64,000 nt of DNA, from contig MSXP01000005.1 of the NCBI GenBank assembly GCA_002083635.1, positions 266,016-330,015 on the forward strand, in the 5' to 3' direction. The position numbers and the translations under genes were made by a program. Numbering within the stretch: position 1 is the first letter of the stretch; each line of letters opens with the position of its first letter. Positions 1-7,687 of the stretch are shown piece after piece. A model generated the notes under the pieces. It saw nothing but the letters and a program-made list of their open reading frames with translations. It searched no databases and was not told where the DNA came from. The DNA comes from Proteobacteria bacterium ST_bin12 (GTDB lineage: Bacteria; Pseudomonadota; Gammaproteobacteria; Burkholderiales; Methylophilaceae).

Positions 1-79
1 ACGAATCTCGGGCGGTTGCAGTTGAAGCTGCTGCCGCACTTAATGCTAAAACAACCAATAACGAACGTAATGTTTTCAT
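1..79 (-). CDS. 5' end of an exported-protein gene (partial)
   Basis: Only the first 26 codons lie in the window. They read as a typical Sec signal peptide: MKTLRSLL, a hydrophobic Val/Leu/Ala core, then an Ala-rich cleavage zone (STATA) at about residues 19-23. A GGAGG ribosome-binding site sits 5 bases before the ATG at 79, which makes the start convincing. The gene diverges from recA across about 190 bp. The mature protein is outside the window, so its function cannot be judged. Confidence 0.7.
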   Translation of the reverse strand, partial: MKTLRSLLVVLALSAAAASTATARDS

Positions 80-271
80 ATTTCCTCCAATTAAAACAAC
101 ACTCCCTACATACAAAACGCATTCGCATTTAAAAAGTTGACTACAGGTATTAACAATTATTATTTTTACTCACAAATACCTAGCCATTAAGGCGCAGTAA
201 AGCTTACGTTAAAGTGCAAAATATGGAATAATTAGCAGTTAATTAAGCCCCTCAAATAAAGGTAAAACCAC

Positions 272-1300
272 ATGGATGACAACAAAAGCAAAGCGCTCGC
301 CGCTGCACTTTCGCAAATTGAAAAGCAATTTGGCAAAGGCTCAATCATGCGTATGGGTGATGCTGATATCGGCGAGGATATTCAAGCCGTTTCTACAGGC
401 TCACTTGGTTTAGATATCGCATTGGGCATCGGTGGATTACCACGCGGTCGCGTGATTGAAATTTATGGTCCAGAATCATCTGGTAAAACAACATTAACCC
501 TTTCTGTCATCGCAGAGATGCAAAAAGTGGGCGGTGTGGCTGCTTTTATTGATGCAGAACATGCGCTTGATCCACAATATGCAGCTAAATTAGGTGTTAA
601 TGTACCAGAGCTATTAATTTCTCAGCCCGATACAGGCGAACAAGCGCTTGAAATCGTGGATATGTTAGTGCGCTCAGGCTCTGTGGATATTGTAGTGGTC
701 GACTCAGTAGCAGCTTTAACACCGCGCGCAGAGATTGAAGGCGAAATGGGCGATTCGCACATGGGGTTACAAGCACGTTTAATGTCACAAGCTTTGCGTA
801 AACTCACTGGCAATATTAAACGCACCAACACCATGGTGATTTTTATTAATCAAATCCGCATGAAAATCGGCGTGATGTTTGGCAATCCAGAAACCACGAC
901 TGGTGGTAACGCGCTTAAATTCTATGCTTCTGTACGTTTAGATATTCGCCGCACAGGTGCGATTAAGAAAGGTGACGAAGTCACTGGCTCTGAAACTCGC
1001 GTAAAAGTCATCAAAAACAAAGTGGCGCCTCCCTTTAAACAAGCTGAATTCGATATCATGTACGGCGAAGGCATTTCACGTTTGGGAGAAGTGATTGAGC
1101 TGGGTTCTAACCTGAAATTTGTGGAAAAAGCCGGCGCTTGGTATAGCTACAATGGCGAGAAAATTGGCCAAGGTAAAGAAAACGCCAAAGAATATCTGCG
1201 TGAACACCCACAAATGGCGGCCGAAATCGAAGCTAAAATCCGCGCTAATGCTAAAAAATTAGCTGATGCAATGCCATCTGCGCGCACTGAGGATGACTAA
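272..1300 (+). CDS. recA: Recombinase RecA
   Basis: RecA forms filaments on single-stranded DNA, drives ATP-dependent strand exchange and triggers LexA cleavage. The 342-residue length is normal for the family. The Walker A motif GPESSGKT lies at residues 66-73, and the DNA-binding loop regions around MGLQARLMSQALRKL and NQIRMKIGVMFGNPETTTGG are intact. The acidic C-terminal tail ends in RTEDD. The ATG is preceded by AAGG. The recX gene follows after 21 bp, the usual pairing in which RecX restrains RecA. No LexA-type palindrome was seen upstream by eye. Confidence 0.99.
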   Translation: MDDNKSKALAAALSQIEKQFGKGSIMRMGDADIGEDIQAVSTGSLGLDIALGIGGLPRGRVIEIYGPESSGKTTLTLSVIAEMQKVGGVAAFIDAEHALDPQYAAKLGVNVPELLISQPDTGEQALEIVDMLVRSGSVDIVVVDSVAALTPRAEIEGEMGDSHMGLQARLMSQALRKLTGNIKRTNTMVIFINQIRMKIGVMFGNPETTTGGNALKFYASVRLDIRRTGAIKKGDEVTGSETRVKVIKNKVAPPFKQAEFDIMYGEGISRLGEVIELGSNLKFVEKAGAWYSYNGEKIGQGKENAKEYLREHPQMAAEIEAKIRANAKKLADAMPSARTEDD

Positions 1301-1321
1301 GTTTAGTTATTGAGATTTTAA

Positions 1322-1795
1322 TTGTTTAATAAAAAATCTCAGCCTGAAAAATCGCTACGTCAGCATGCGCTAGAGTATTTGGGCAAGCGCGAATATTCAT
1401 ACAAGGAGCTAGGGCAAAAGTTAAAGTCCTACCTTGATGTAGATGATGATGTAGACAGTATTACCGCGATTTTGGATGATTTTAAAACGCGTGGCTGGTT
1501 AAGTGATGCGCGCTTTACCGAACAAATGGTGCATGCGCGCAGGGCAAAATTTGGTAGCAGTAAAATCATTCACGAACTTCGCGAAAAAGGTGTTGAAAGC
1601 AGTTTAATTGAGGGTGCGGTTGAGCAACTAAAAGAAACAGAATTGGCAAGCGCCAAAGAGATTTGGCAAAAAAAATATAATCAGGCACCCGCCAATCGGG
1701 ATGAATGGGCAAAACAAGCCCGTTTTTTGCAAAGTCGTGGTTTTGGCTTTGACACTATTAAAAAAGTATTAAGTACACAAACAGATGACGATTAA
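1322..1795 (+). CDS. recX: Regulatory protein RecX
   Basis: RecX binds and caps RecA filaments and limits recombinase activity. The 157-residue protein has the tandem three-helix repeats of the family: the region with EYLGKREYSYKELGQKL, then the DARFTEQMVHARRAKFGSSKI segment, and a C-terminal copy ending KVLSTQTDDD. The best start is a TTG at 1322, weakly preceded by GAG; no ATG in frame would retain the N-terminal repeat. It lies 21 bp after recA, and its last 11 bases overlap the start of alaS, so the three genes are probably co-transcribed. Confidence 0.93.
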   Translation: MFNKKSQPEKSLRQHALEYLGKREYSYKELGQKLKSYLDVDDDVDSITAILDDFKTRGWLSDARFTEQMVHARRAKFGSSKIIHELREKGVESSLIEGAVEQLKETELASAKEIWQKKYNQAPANRDEWAKQARFLQSRGFGFDTIKKVLSTQTDDD

Positions 1796-4436
1796 ATTAA
1801 GCAATCCTATCCCTGGCAAAGCGCCTAGCTCAAACGAAATCCGCCAAGCATTTTTAGATTTCTTTGCTTCCAAAGGCCACGAAATCGTTGCTTCCAGTTC
1901 ATTGGTGCCGCATGGCGACCCTACCCTGCTATTCACCAATGCTGGTATGAATCAGTTCAAAGACGTTTTTTTAGGCTTTGATAAACGCAACTATACGCGC
2001 GCTACTTCTAGCCAAAAATGTGTACGTGCTGGCGGCAAACATAATGATTTAGAAAACGTTGGTTACACTGCGCGTCATCATACTTTCTTTGAAATGTTAG
2101 GTAATTTTAGTTTTGGCGATTACTTTAAAGTTGAAGCGATTAGCTATGCTTGGGAATTACTAACTGAAGTTTTTCAATTACCAAAAGATAAATTAACCGT
2201 CACCGTTTATGCGGACGATGATGAGGCTTACGATATTTGGCACAATACCATCGGCGTGCCTAAAGAGCGCATTATCCGTATTGGCGATAACAAAGGCGCA
2301 CGTTACGCATCCGACAACTTCTGGATGATGGGCGACACTGGTCCTTGCGGCCCTTGCACAGAGATTTTTTATGACCATGGCGACCACCATTTTGGCGGCC
2401 CACCAGGCAGCCCAGATGAAGACGGCGACCGTTTTATTGAAATCTGGAATAACGTATTTATGCAATTTAACCGCGATGAAGCGGGTGTCATGCATAAACT
2501 ACCCAAACCAAGTGTTGATACAGGCATGGGTTTAGAGCGTATTTCTGCAGTATTGCAGCATGTACACGCTAATTATGAAATTGATTTATTTACCACGCTG
2601 ATCAATGCCGCCGCGCGCGAAACGCATACGGCTGATTTAAGCAGCCCAAGCCTAAAAGTATTAGCTGACCATATCCGCGCTTGCTCATTCTTGATTGCTG
2701 ATGGCGTAATTCCAGGCAATGAAGGTCGCGGCTATGTGCTACGCCGCATTATCCGCCGCGCAATTCGCCATGGCTACAAACTTGGTGCGCGTAAAGCGTT
2801 TTTCCATAAAATAGTGGCTGATTTAGTCGCTGAAATGGGCTTTGCCTATCCTGAGTTAAACGCCAATCAAGCACGCATCACCGATATGCTCAAACTGGAA
2901 GAAGACCGCTTCTTTGAGACGATTGAAAATGGCATGGCAATTTTGGAAACAGAATTGGCTGCAACTCAAAGCGTTTTCAATGGCGAAACGGCATTTAAGC
3001 TGCATGATACCTACGGTTTCCCGCTTGATTTAACGGCTGACATTTGCCGTGAACGCAACGTAACAGTGGATACAGCCGCATTTGATACCGCCATGGCGCG
3101 CCAAAAAGAGCAAGCGCGCTCTGCGGGTAAGTTCAAAATGGCGACTAATCTGGACTATTCAGGCAATAGCACCGATTTCAAAGGCTACGATTCATTAGAT
3201 ACAAGCGCCACTGTTTTGGCGCTTTATAAAGACAGCATTTCAGTGGCGTCTTTAAACGAAGGTGAGCAAGGCATTGTAGTGTTAGATAGCACACCGTTTT
3301 ACGCGGAATCTGGCGGGCAAATTGGTGACAACGGTATATTGAAATCGGAAAATGGTATTTTTGCAGTAGAAGACACGCAAAAAATTCAAGCCGATGTATT
3401 TGGGCACCATGGCGTATTAAAAACAGGCTCGCTTAAAGTTGGCGATACAGTAAAAGCCAATGTGGATATTACCTCACGCAATGACACCATGCGCAACCAC
3501 TCGGCCACGCACTTGATGCACAAAGCTTTGCGCGAAGTATTAGGCGAGCATGTGCAACAAAAAGGCAGCTTGGTAGATAGCGATAAAACGCGTTTTGACT
3601 TTGTGCACAACGCACCGATGACCGATTCTGAAATCGCCAAAGTAGAAGCGATTGTCAATGCTGAAATTTTAAACAATGCCGCTACCCAAGCGCGATTAAT
3701 GGATATTGAATCGGCGCAAAAAACCGGTGCCATGATGCTGTTTGGCGAAAAATATGGCGATGAAGTGCGCGTACTGGATATCGGCTCAAGCCGCGAGTTA
3801 TGTGGCGGCACGCATGTAAGCCGTACAGGTGATATTGGATTATTTAAAATCATCGGTGAAAGCGGCGTTGCTGCTGGCGTACGCCGTGTTGAAGCGACTA
3901 CTGGTAATGGCGCGCTGAAATTAATCAATTCTCAACAGGCATTAATCACGCAACTGGCCAGCGATTTAAAGGCGCCTGCAGCTGAACTGGTGAATAAAGT
4001 AGCGCAATTGTCTGACCACGCCAAAGTGTTAGAAAAAGAATTAGCGCGTTTGAAATCAAAATTAGCCTCAAGCCAAGGTGATGATTTGGTGAGCCAAGCG
4101 ATTGATATGGTAGGAGTTAAGGTGTTAGCCGCCACATTAGAAGGCGCCGATGCAAACGCTTTGCGCGAAACTATGGATAAGCTAAAAGACAAACTTAAAT
4201 CGGCTGTGATTGTTTTAGCCAGTGTAAATGAAGGTAAAGTAAGCGTAGCAGCAGGCATTACACCCGATTTAATCAGTAAAATGAAAGCAGGCGATTTGGT
4301 GAACTTTGTGGCTAGCCAAGTGGGTGGCAAAGGCGGCGGCAAGCCAGATATGGCAATGGCAGGCGGTACGGATGCCAGCCAATTACCAAAAGCACTCACC
4401 AGTGTAAAAGACTGGGTAAGCAGCAAATTATTATAA
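1785..4436 (+). CDS. alaS: Alanine--tRNA ligase
   Basis: This enzyme charges tRNA-Ala and edits mischarged Ser and Gly. At 883 residues it has the complete architecture: class II catalytic core (FLDFFASKGHEIVASSSLVP at the N-terminus, GNEGRGYVLRRIIRRAIRHG near residue 310), an editing domain with the zinc-binding HSATHLMHKAL motif and the C-GGTH signature, and a C-terminal glycine-rich C-Ala domain (VGGKGGGKPDMAMAGG). The ATG overlaps the end of recX by 11 bp, which argues for translational coupling. Nothing unusual is seen. Confidence 0.99.
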   Translation: MTIKLSNPIPGKAPSSNEIRQAFLDFFASKGHEIVASSSLVPHGDPTLLFTNAGMNQFKDVFLGFDKRNYTRATSSQKCVRAGGKHNDLENVGYTARHHTFFEMLGNFSFGDYFKVEAISYAWELLTEVFQLPKDKLTVTVYADDDEAYDIWHNTIGVPKERIIRIGDNKGARYASDNFWMMGDTGPCGPCTEIFYDHGDHHFGGPPGSPDEDGDRFIEIWNNVFMQFNRDEAGVMHKLPKPSVDTGMGLERISAVLQHVHANYEIDLFTTLINAAARETHTADLSSPSLKVLADHIRACSFLIADGVIPGNEGRGYVLRRIIRRAIRHGYKLGARKAFFHKIVADLVAEMGFAYPELNANQARITDMLKLEEDRFFETIENGMAILETELAATQSVFNGETAFKLHDTYGFPLDLTADICRERNVTVDTAAFDTAMARQKEQARSAGKFKMATNLDYSGNSTDFKGYDSLDTSATVLALYKDSISVASLNEGEQGIVVLDSTPFYAESGGQIGDNGILKSENGIFAVEDTQKIQADVFGHHGVLKTGSLKVGDTVKANVDITSRNDTMRNHSATHLMHKALREVLGEHVQQKGSLVDSDKTRFDFVHNAPMTDSEIAKVEAIVNAEILNNAATQARLMDIESAQKTGAMMLFGEKYGDEVRVLDIGSSRELCGGTHVSRTGDIGLFKIIGESGVAAGVRRVEATTGNGALKLINSQQALITQLASDLKAPAAELVNKVAQLSDHAKVLEKELARLKSKLASSQGDDLVSQAIDMVGVKVLAATLEGADANALRETMDKLKDKLKSAVIVLASVNEGKVSVAAGITPDLISKMKAGDLVNFVASQVGGKGGGKPDMAMAGGTDASQLPKALTSVKDWVSSKLL

Positions 4437-4464
4437 AAACTTAACGATATTTTAGAGCTAAAAA

Positions 4465-5715
4465 ATGGCATTAATTGTACAAAAATACGGTGGTACTTCT
4501 GTTGCGAACCCTGAGCGTATTCGCAATGTGGCTAGGCGCGTTGCGCGCTACAAGGCAATGGGGCATCAGATTGTCGTTGTGGTTTCGGCGATGTCTGGCG
4601 AAACCAACAAACTAATTGCGCTAGCAAAAGAAGTGATGGCAGAGCCAGACCCGCGCGAATTAGACGTGATGATTTCGACTGGCGAGCAAGTGACTATTGG
4701 CATGACGGCACTCGCCTTAATGGAGCTAGGCATAAAAGCTAAAAGTTATACCGGCACACAAGTTAAAATTTTAACCGACGATTCACACACTAAAGCGCGC
4801 ATCTTGGATATAGATGATCATAATATTAAGCAAGACTTAAATGATGGTTATGTTTGTGTAGTGGCTGGTTTTCAAGGCGTAGACGAGCATGGCAACATTA
4901 CCACGCTTGGCCGTGGCGGATCGGACACCACTGGCGTGGCACTTGCTGCGGCCTTAAAAGCCGATGAATGCCAAATCTATACAGACGTGGATGGCGTGTA
5001 CACAACAGACCCGCGCGTGGTGCCTGAAGCGCGTCGTTTAGATAAAATTACCTTTGAAGAAATGCTAGAACTGGCTTCACAAGGCAGCAAAGTATTGCAA
5101 ATTCGCTCTGTGGAATTTGCAGGTAAATATAAAGTGAAGTTACGTGTGCTTTCAAGCTTTGAAGATGAAGGCGACGGTACATTAATTACGTTTGAAGAAG
5201 ACGATTCTTCAATTAAAAACAAGGATAGCGAAATGGAAGACCCAATCATCTCTGGCATTGCGTTTAATCGCGACGAAGCCAAAATTATCGTATTAGGCGT
5301 GCCAGATAAGCCTGGTATTGCATACCAAATTTTAGGCCCAATTGCTGACGCCAATATTGATGTGGATATGATTATCCAAAATACTGGCGCAGACGGCACA
5401 ACCGACTTTACCTTTACTGTGCACAAAAACGAGATGAACAAAGCCTTGGCAGTGTTACGTGATAAAGTACAAGGCCATATTAAAGCCCGTGAAATCAGCG
5501 GCGACGATAAAATCGCTAAAGTTTCTGTAGTGGGTATTGGCATGCGCTCACACGTCGGCATCGCCAGCCAAATGTTCCGCACGCTGGCCGAAGAGGGCAT
5601 CAACATTCAAATGATTTCAACATCCGAAATCAAAATTGCAGTAGTCATTGATGAAAAATATATGGAACTTGCGGTTAGAGTTCTGCATAAAGCGTTTGAA
5701 TTAGAAGAAGCTTAA
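4465..5715 (+). CDS. lysC: Aspartate kinase
   Basis: Aspartokinase phosphorylates L-aspartate, the first committed step to lysine, threonine, methionine and diaminopimelate. The 416-residue protein starts with the kinase motif KYGGTSVANPERI, contains the SGEQVTIGM and GRGGSDTTGVALA motifs, and ends in two ACT domains that bind feedback effectors (regions VLGVPDKPGIAYQIL and VVGIGMRSHVGIASQM). It lies 28 bp after alaS on the same strand. The sequence of the segment just before the ACT domains matches the place where some lysC genes have an internal start for a small beta subunit (see the separate entry). Confidence 0.98.
   Translation: MALIVQKYGGTSVANPERIRNVARRVARYKAMGHQIVVVVSAMSGETNKLIALAKEVMAEPDPRELDVMISTGEQVTIGMTALALMELGIKAKSYTGTQVKILTDDSHTKARILDIDDHNIKQDLNDGYVCVVAGFQGVDEHGNITTLGRGGSDTTGVALAAALKADECQIYTDVDGVYTTDPRVVPEARRLDKITFEEMLELASQGSKVLQIRSVEFAGKYKVKLRVLSSFEDEGDGTLITFEEDDSSIKNKDSEMEDPIISGIAFNRDEAKIIVLGVPDKPGIAYQILGPIADANIDVDMIIQNTGADGTTDFTFTVHKNEMNKALAVLRDKVQGHIKAREISGDDKIAKVSVVGIGMRSHVGIASQMFRTLAEEGINIQMISTSEIKIAVVIDEKYMELAVRVLHKAFELEEA
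5233..5715 (+). other. Candidate internal start for the aspartokinase beta subunit
   Basis: Inside lysC, an in-frame ATG at codon 257 begins MEDPIISGIAF and would give a 160-residue polypeptide made of the two ACT domains. It is preceded by AAGGA with a 7-base spacer, a better Shine-Dalgarno match than that of many start sites in this window. Corynebacterium and Bacillus lysC genes make a beta subunit from an in-frame start at the equivalent place. Whether this one is used is inference from position and sequence only. Confidence 0.45.
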
Positions 5716-5734
5716 TAATATAAATCTGTTACTA

Positions 5735-5766
5735 GGCTTAGTACTAATCTTGGCATAAGCCGAGTT
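5735..5766 (+). terminator. Weak intrinsic terminator after lysC
   Basis: GGCTTA (5735-5740) pairs with TAAGCC (5756-5761) and is followed by a short T-rich stretch (GAGTTTTGATTGATTTTT). The 15-base loop and modest stem make it a weak terminator, but it lies where the recA-lysC transcript should end before tRNA-Ser. Confidence 0.35.
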
Positions 5767-5847
5767 TTGATTGATTTTTAAGGCAAATTACAGTAACATC
5801 GCGCCCTTAATTCAGTAACATGAATTAAAGCGTAACAGTCACAAAAC

Positions 5848-5941
5848 GGAGAGCTGGCCGAGTGGTCGAAGGCACTTCCCTGCTAAGGAAGCATACGGGC
5901 TTAAATCTGTATCGAGGGTTCGAATCCCTCGCTCTCCGCCA
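5848..5941 (+). tRNA. tRNA-Ser(GCT)
   Basis: A class II tRNA with a long variable arm. The acceptor strand GGAGAGC (5848-5854) pairs with GCTCTCC (5931-5937). The anticodon stem CTTCC/GGAAG flanks the loop CTGCTAA, giving anticodon GCT, which reads AGC/AGT serine codons. The T-arm GAGGGTTCGAATCCCTC is intact and CCA is encoded at 5939-5941. Its 3' end is the integration target of the adjacent mobile element, which leaves the gene whole. Confidence 0.97.
5925..5941 (+). repeat. Left attachment site (attL core), 17 bp
   Basis: TCCCTCGCTCTCCGCCA at the 3' end of tRNA-Ser is repeated exactly at 17369-17385. The pair flanks an AT-rich block that begins with an integrase, the classical layout of tRNA-targeted integration. 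Because the copy is identical to the tRNA 3' end, insertion restores the tRNA. Confidence 0.92.
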
Positions 5942-5951
5942 AATGACTTAA

Positions 5952-6017
5952 GTTGTTGAATTATAACAACATCTAATATCTTGTAGTATCTAGACTGGTA
6001 GCAAAAAAGGTAGCAAT
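5952..6017. promoter_or_regulatory. Inverted and direct repeats between attL and integrase
   Basis: The 76 bp between tRNA-Ser and the integrase start contain an inverted repeat (GTTGTT at 5952-5957, AACAAC at 5965-5970) and two direct copies of GGTAGCAA (5997-6004 and 6009-6016). The same TGGTAGCA motif recurs near the right end at 17262 and 17354. Recurrence at both ends is what integrase arm-type sites look like, but binding is not shown here. Confidence 0.35.
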
Positions 6018-7289
6018 ATGCTTACTTTACCAGTCTATCTTCGTGGTAATACCTACTATTTCCACACTAGAATTTTTGGCAAACAAGTCAAAAAATCACT
6101 TCACACAAATGATAAACAAACGGCTATTATTAAGGCTTTAGCACTCGTGCGAGCATGTCAAATGGCTATTGATTCATCTGGTTTTAATAAGTATAAAATC
6201 AATCTCAATGAAGGTATTCTGGAATCCGATGGACCAGAAGACCATGCCAATATGATGGTAGCTTTGCAAACATTACTGACTAAAGTTCAGAATGAAGGTA
6301 TTGCACACAAAGAGAAATCTAAACCTACTCCCGAACCTGCACCAGTAGTAGAGCAACAAGGTTTAAAAATTCTTCAAGTATTAGACCAAATGTTTCTGTT
6401 AAATGATAAACAGAAGCCTGCAACCGTATTAGCTTATAAAACTGCGATTACTGAATTTTCTAAATTTCTAGGTAATCCCAACATCAATAGTGTGCTTGAA
6501 AGTGATATTGCACGGTTTCAGGTGCATTTAAGAACCAATGGCAATAGCACTAGAACAGTTGATAACAAAGTATCTGTTGTAAGAGCTTTATTCAACTTTG
6601 CCATTAGATTACATTATTGTTTCATTCCCAATCCTGCTGCGAATAAAAATATCGTGAATAAAAAAGAACATGAGAAAAATGGCTATGCTATTTTTGAATT
6701 GCCAGAGATGAAGCTTATCTTTAATAGTGATTTTATGAAAACAGCAATGGTGAAGGATCCCGATTATTACTGGTGTCTAGTGCTTGCAGTAATTACTGGT
6801 TGCAGAATTTCAGAAATCACCAGTTTGACCAAAGACCAATTTCAATATGACCATTTAGATAATATGTTTCTAAAAATTAGAGATAGTAAAACAGTGGCTG
6901 GTAAAAGAGAAATACCAATTCCTAGAGAAATTTTTGAAAATAGATTTGGTGCAAATTGCACAATCAAAGGTAAGCTTTTTAAATACGAAGATAGGTTGGG
7001 CAAGGGTTCTGGCAATGCTGTTAGTCAAAAATTTAAACGGCATATGAAAGTAGTTGGAGTTGATAGACCAAAATTAGTATTCCACTCAATCAGAAAATTT
7101 GTGAATGATACTTTTTTCAACTTAGATGTTCCATTAGAGCCAAGATGTTATTTTATGGGTCATGAAATTGACAATGTGAATGTTGAGAAATATAGAAATA
7201 CTGTCACTGTTGCTACTCTTAAAGAAAAAGTTTCAGTAGCTCAAATCACTATTGCTAGAGAGTTGAGTATTCCACTTTTTTCTAGTTAG
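6018..7289 (+). CDS. Tyrosine site-specific integrase
   Basis: It catalyses integration and excision of the element at tRNA-Ser. The 423-residue protein has an N-terminal region typical of phage-type integrases (LPVYLRGNTYYFHTRIFGKQ, residues 4-23), a SAM-like core-binding domain at about 115-205, and a C-terminal catalytic domain. All catalytic residues are visible: R263 in TGCRISEI, a candidate Lys near 291, H356 and R359 in HSIRK, H382 in GHEIDN, and the nucleophile Y392 in EKYRN. It starts 76 bp inside the left end and points inward, as integrases in tRNA islands usually do. Codon use is AT-rich like the rest of the element. Confidence 0.95.
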   Translation: MLTLPVYLRGNTYYFHTRIFGKQVKKSLHTNDKQTAIIKALALVRACQMAIDSSGFNKYKINLNEGILESDGPEDHANMMVALQTLLTKVQNEGIAHKEKSKPTPEPAPVVEQQGLKILQVLDQMFLLNDKQKPATVLAYKTAITEFSKFLGNPNINSVLESDIARFQVHLRTNGNSTRTVDNKVSVVRALFNFAIRLHYCFIPNPAANKNIVNKKEHEKNGYAIFELPEMKLIFNSDFMKTAMVKDPDYYWCLVLAVITGCRISEITSLTKDQFQYDHLDNMFLKIRDSKTVAGKREIPIPREIFENRFGANCTIKGKLFKYEDRLGKGSGNAVSQKFKRHMKVVGVDRPKLVFHSIRKFVNDTFFNLDVPLEPRCYFMGHEIDNVNVEKYRNTVTVATLKEKVSVAQITIARELSIPLFSS

Positions 7290-7336
7290 TTGACATTTCT
7301 GCTTGCTCTCTTACTTTAAATAGTAGGAGAACATAG

Positions 7337-7687
7337 ATGACTAGACTATTAAATAAAATCAGAAAATTATTCAATTATATTTTTGGAGTAAGCATGCCAG
7401 TTTTACCAAGAAATAAAGATGGCTCTTTGGATCAGTCATCAATTTTCAAAGCAAGTATCATCTACGATAACAACGGAAAACCAATTTTAATTAGAATTGA
7501 AACTTCATCTGGTGTAATCTCAATTCCTTACGACTTAAAAATTCACAACGAATTAAAATTAATTTTAGATTACATAGAAGACTCTTATCTTGAAGAATTA
7601 ATTGATTTTTATAATAACCATAAAGAAACAATTGATACTCTTGAAAGAAAATTTAACCCAAATAAAAATATCAAAAACAAACCATAA
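7337..7687 (+). CDS. Hypothetical protein of the mobile element
   Basis: I do not recognise this 116-residue protein. It has a basic, hydrophobic N-terminus (MTRLLNKIRKLFNYIFGVS), then a soluble region with a possible beta segment (KPILIRIETSSGVISIPYDL) and a charged helical C-terminus. An AGGAGA site precedes the ATG at 7337. A second ATG at 7394 (MPVLPRNKDG) also has a GGAG before it, so the true start is uncertain. Its stop codon abuts the stop of the convergent relaxase gene with no bases between. It follows the integrase by 47 bp and may be co-transcribed with it. Confidence 0.6.
   Translation: MTRLLNKIRKLFNYIFGVSMPVLPRNKDGSLDQSSIFKASIIYDNNGKPILIRIETSSGVISIPYDLKIHNELKLILDYIEDSYLEELIDFYNNHKETIDTLERKFNPNKNIKNKP

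Noticed and set aside
60..271. LexA box upstream of recA
   Set aside because: I found no clear CTGT-N8-ACAG-like palindrome in the 190-bp gap. A direct motif scan would be needed.
3386..4471. Long open frames on the - strand opposite alaS (3386-3928, 3932-4471) and similar frames opposite lysC, cysW and ffh
   Set aside because: They mirror strongly coding + or - strand genes, lack ribosome-binding sites and show no protein-like patterns. They are composition shadows.
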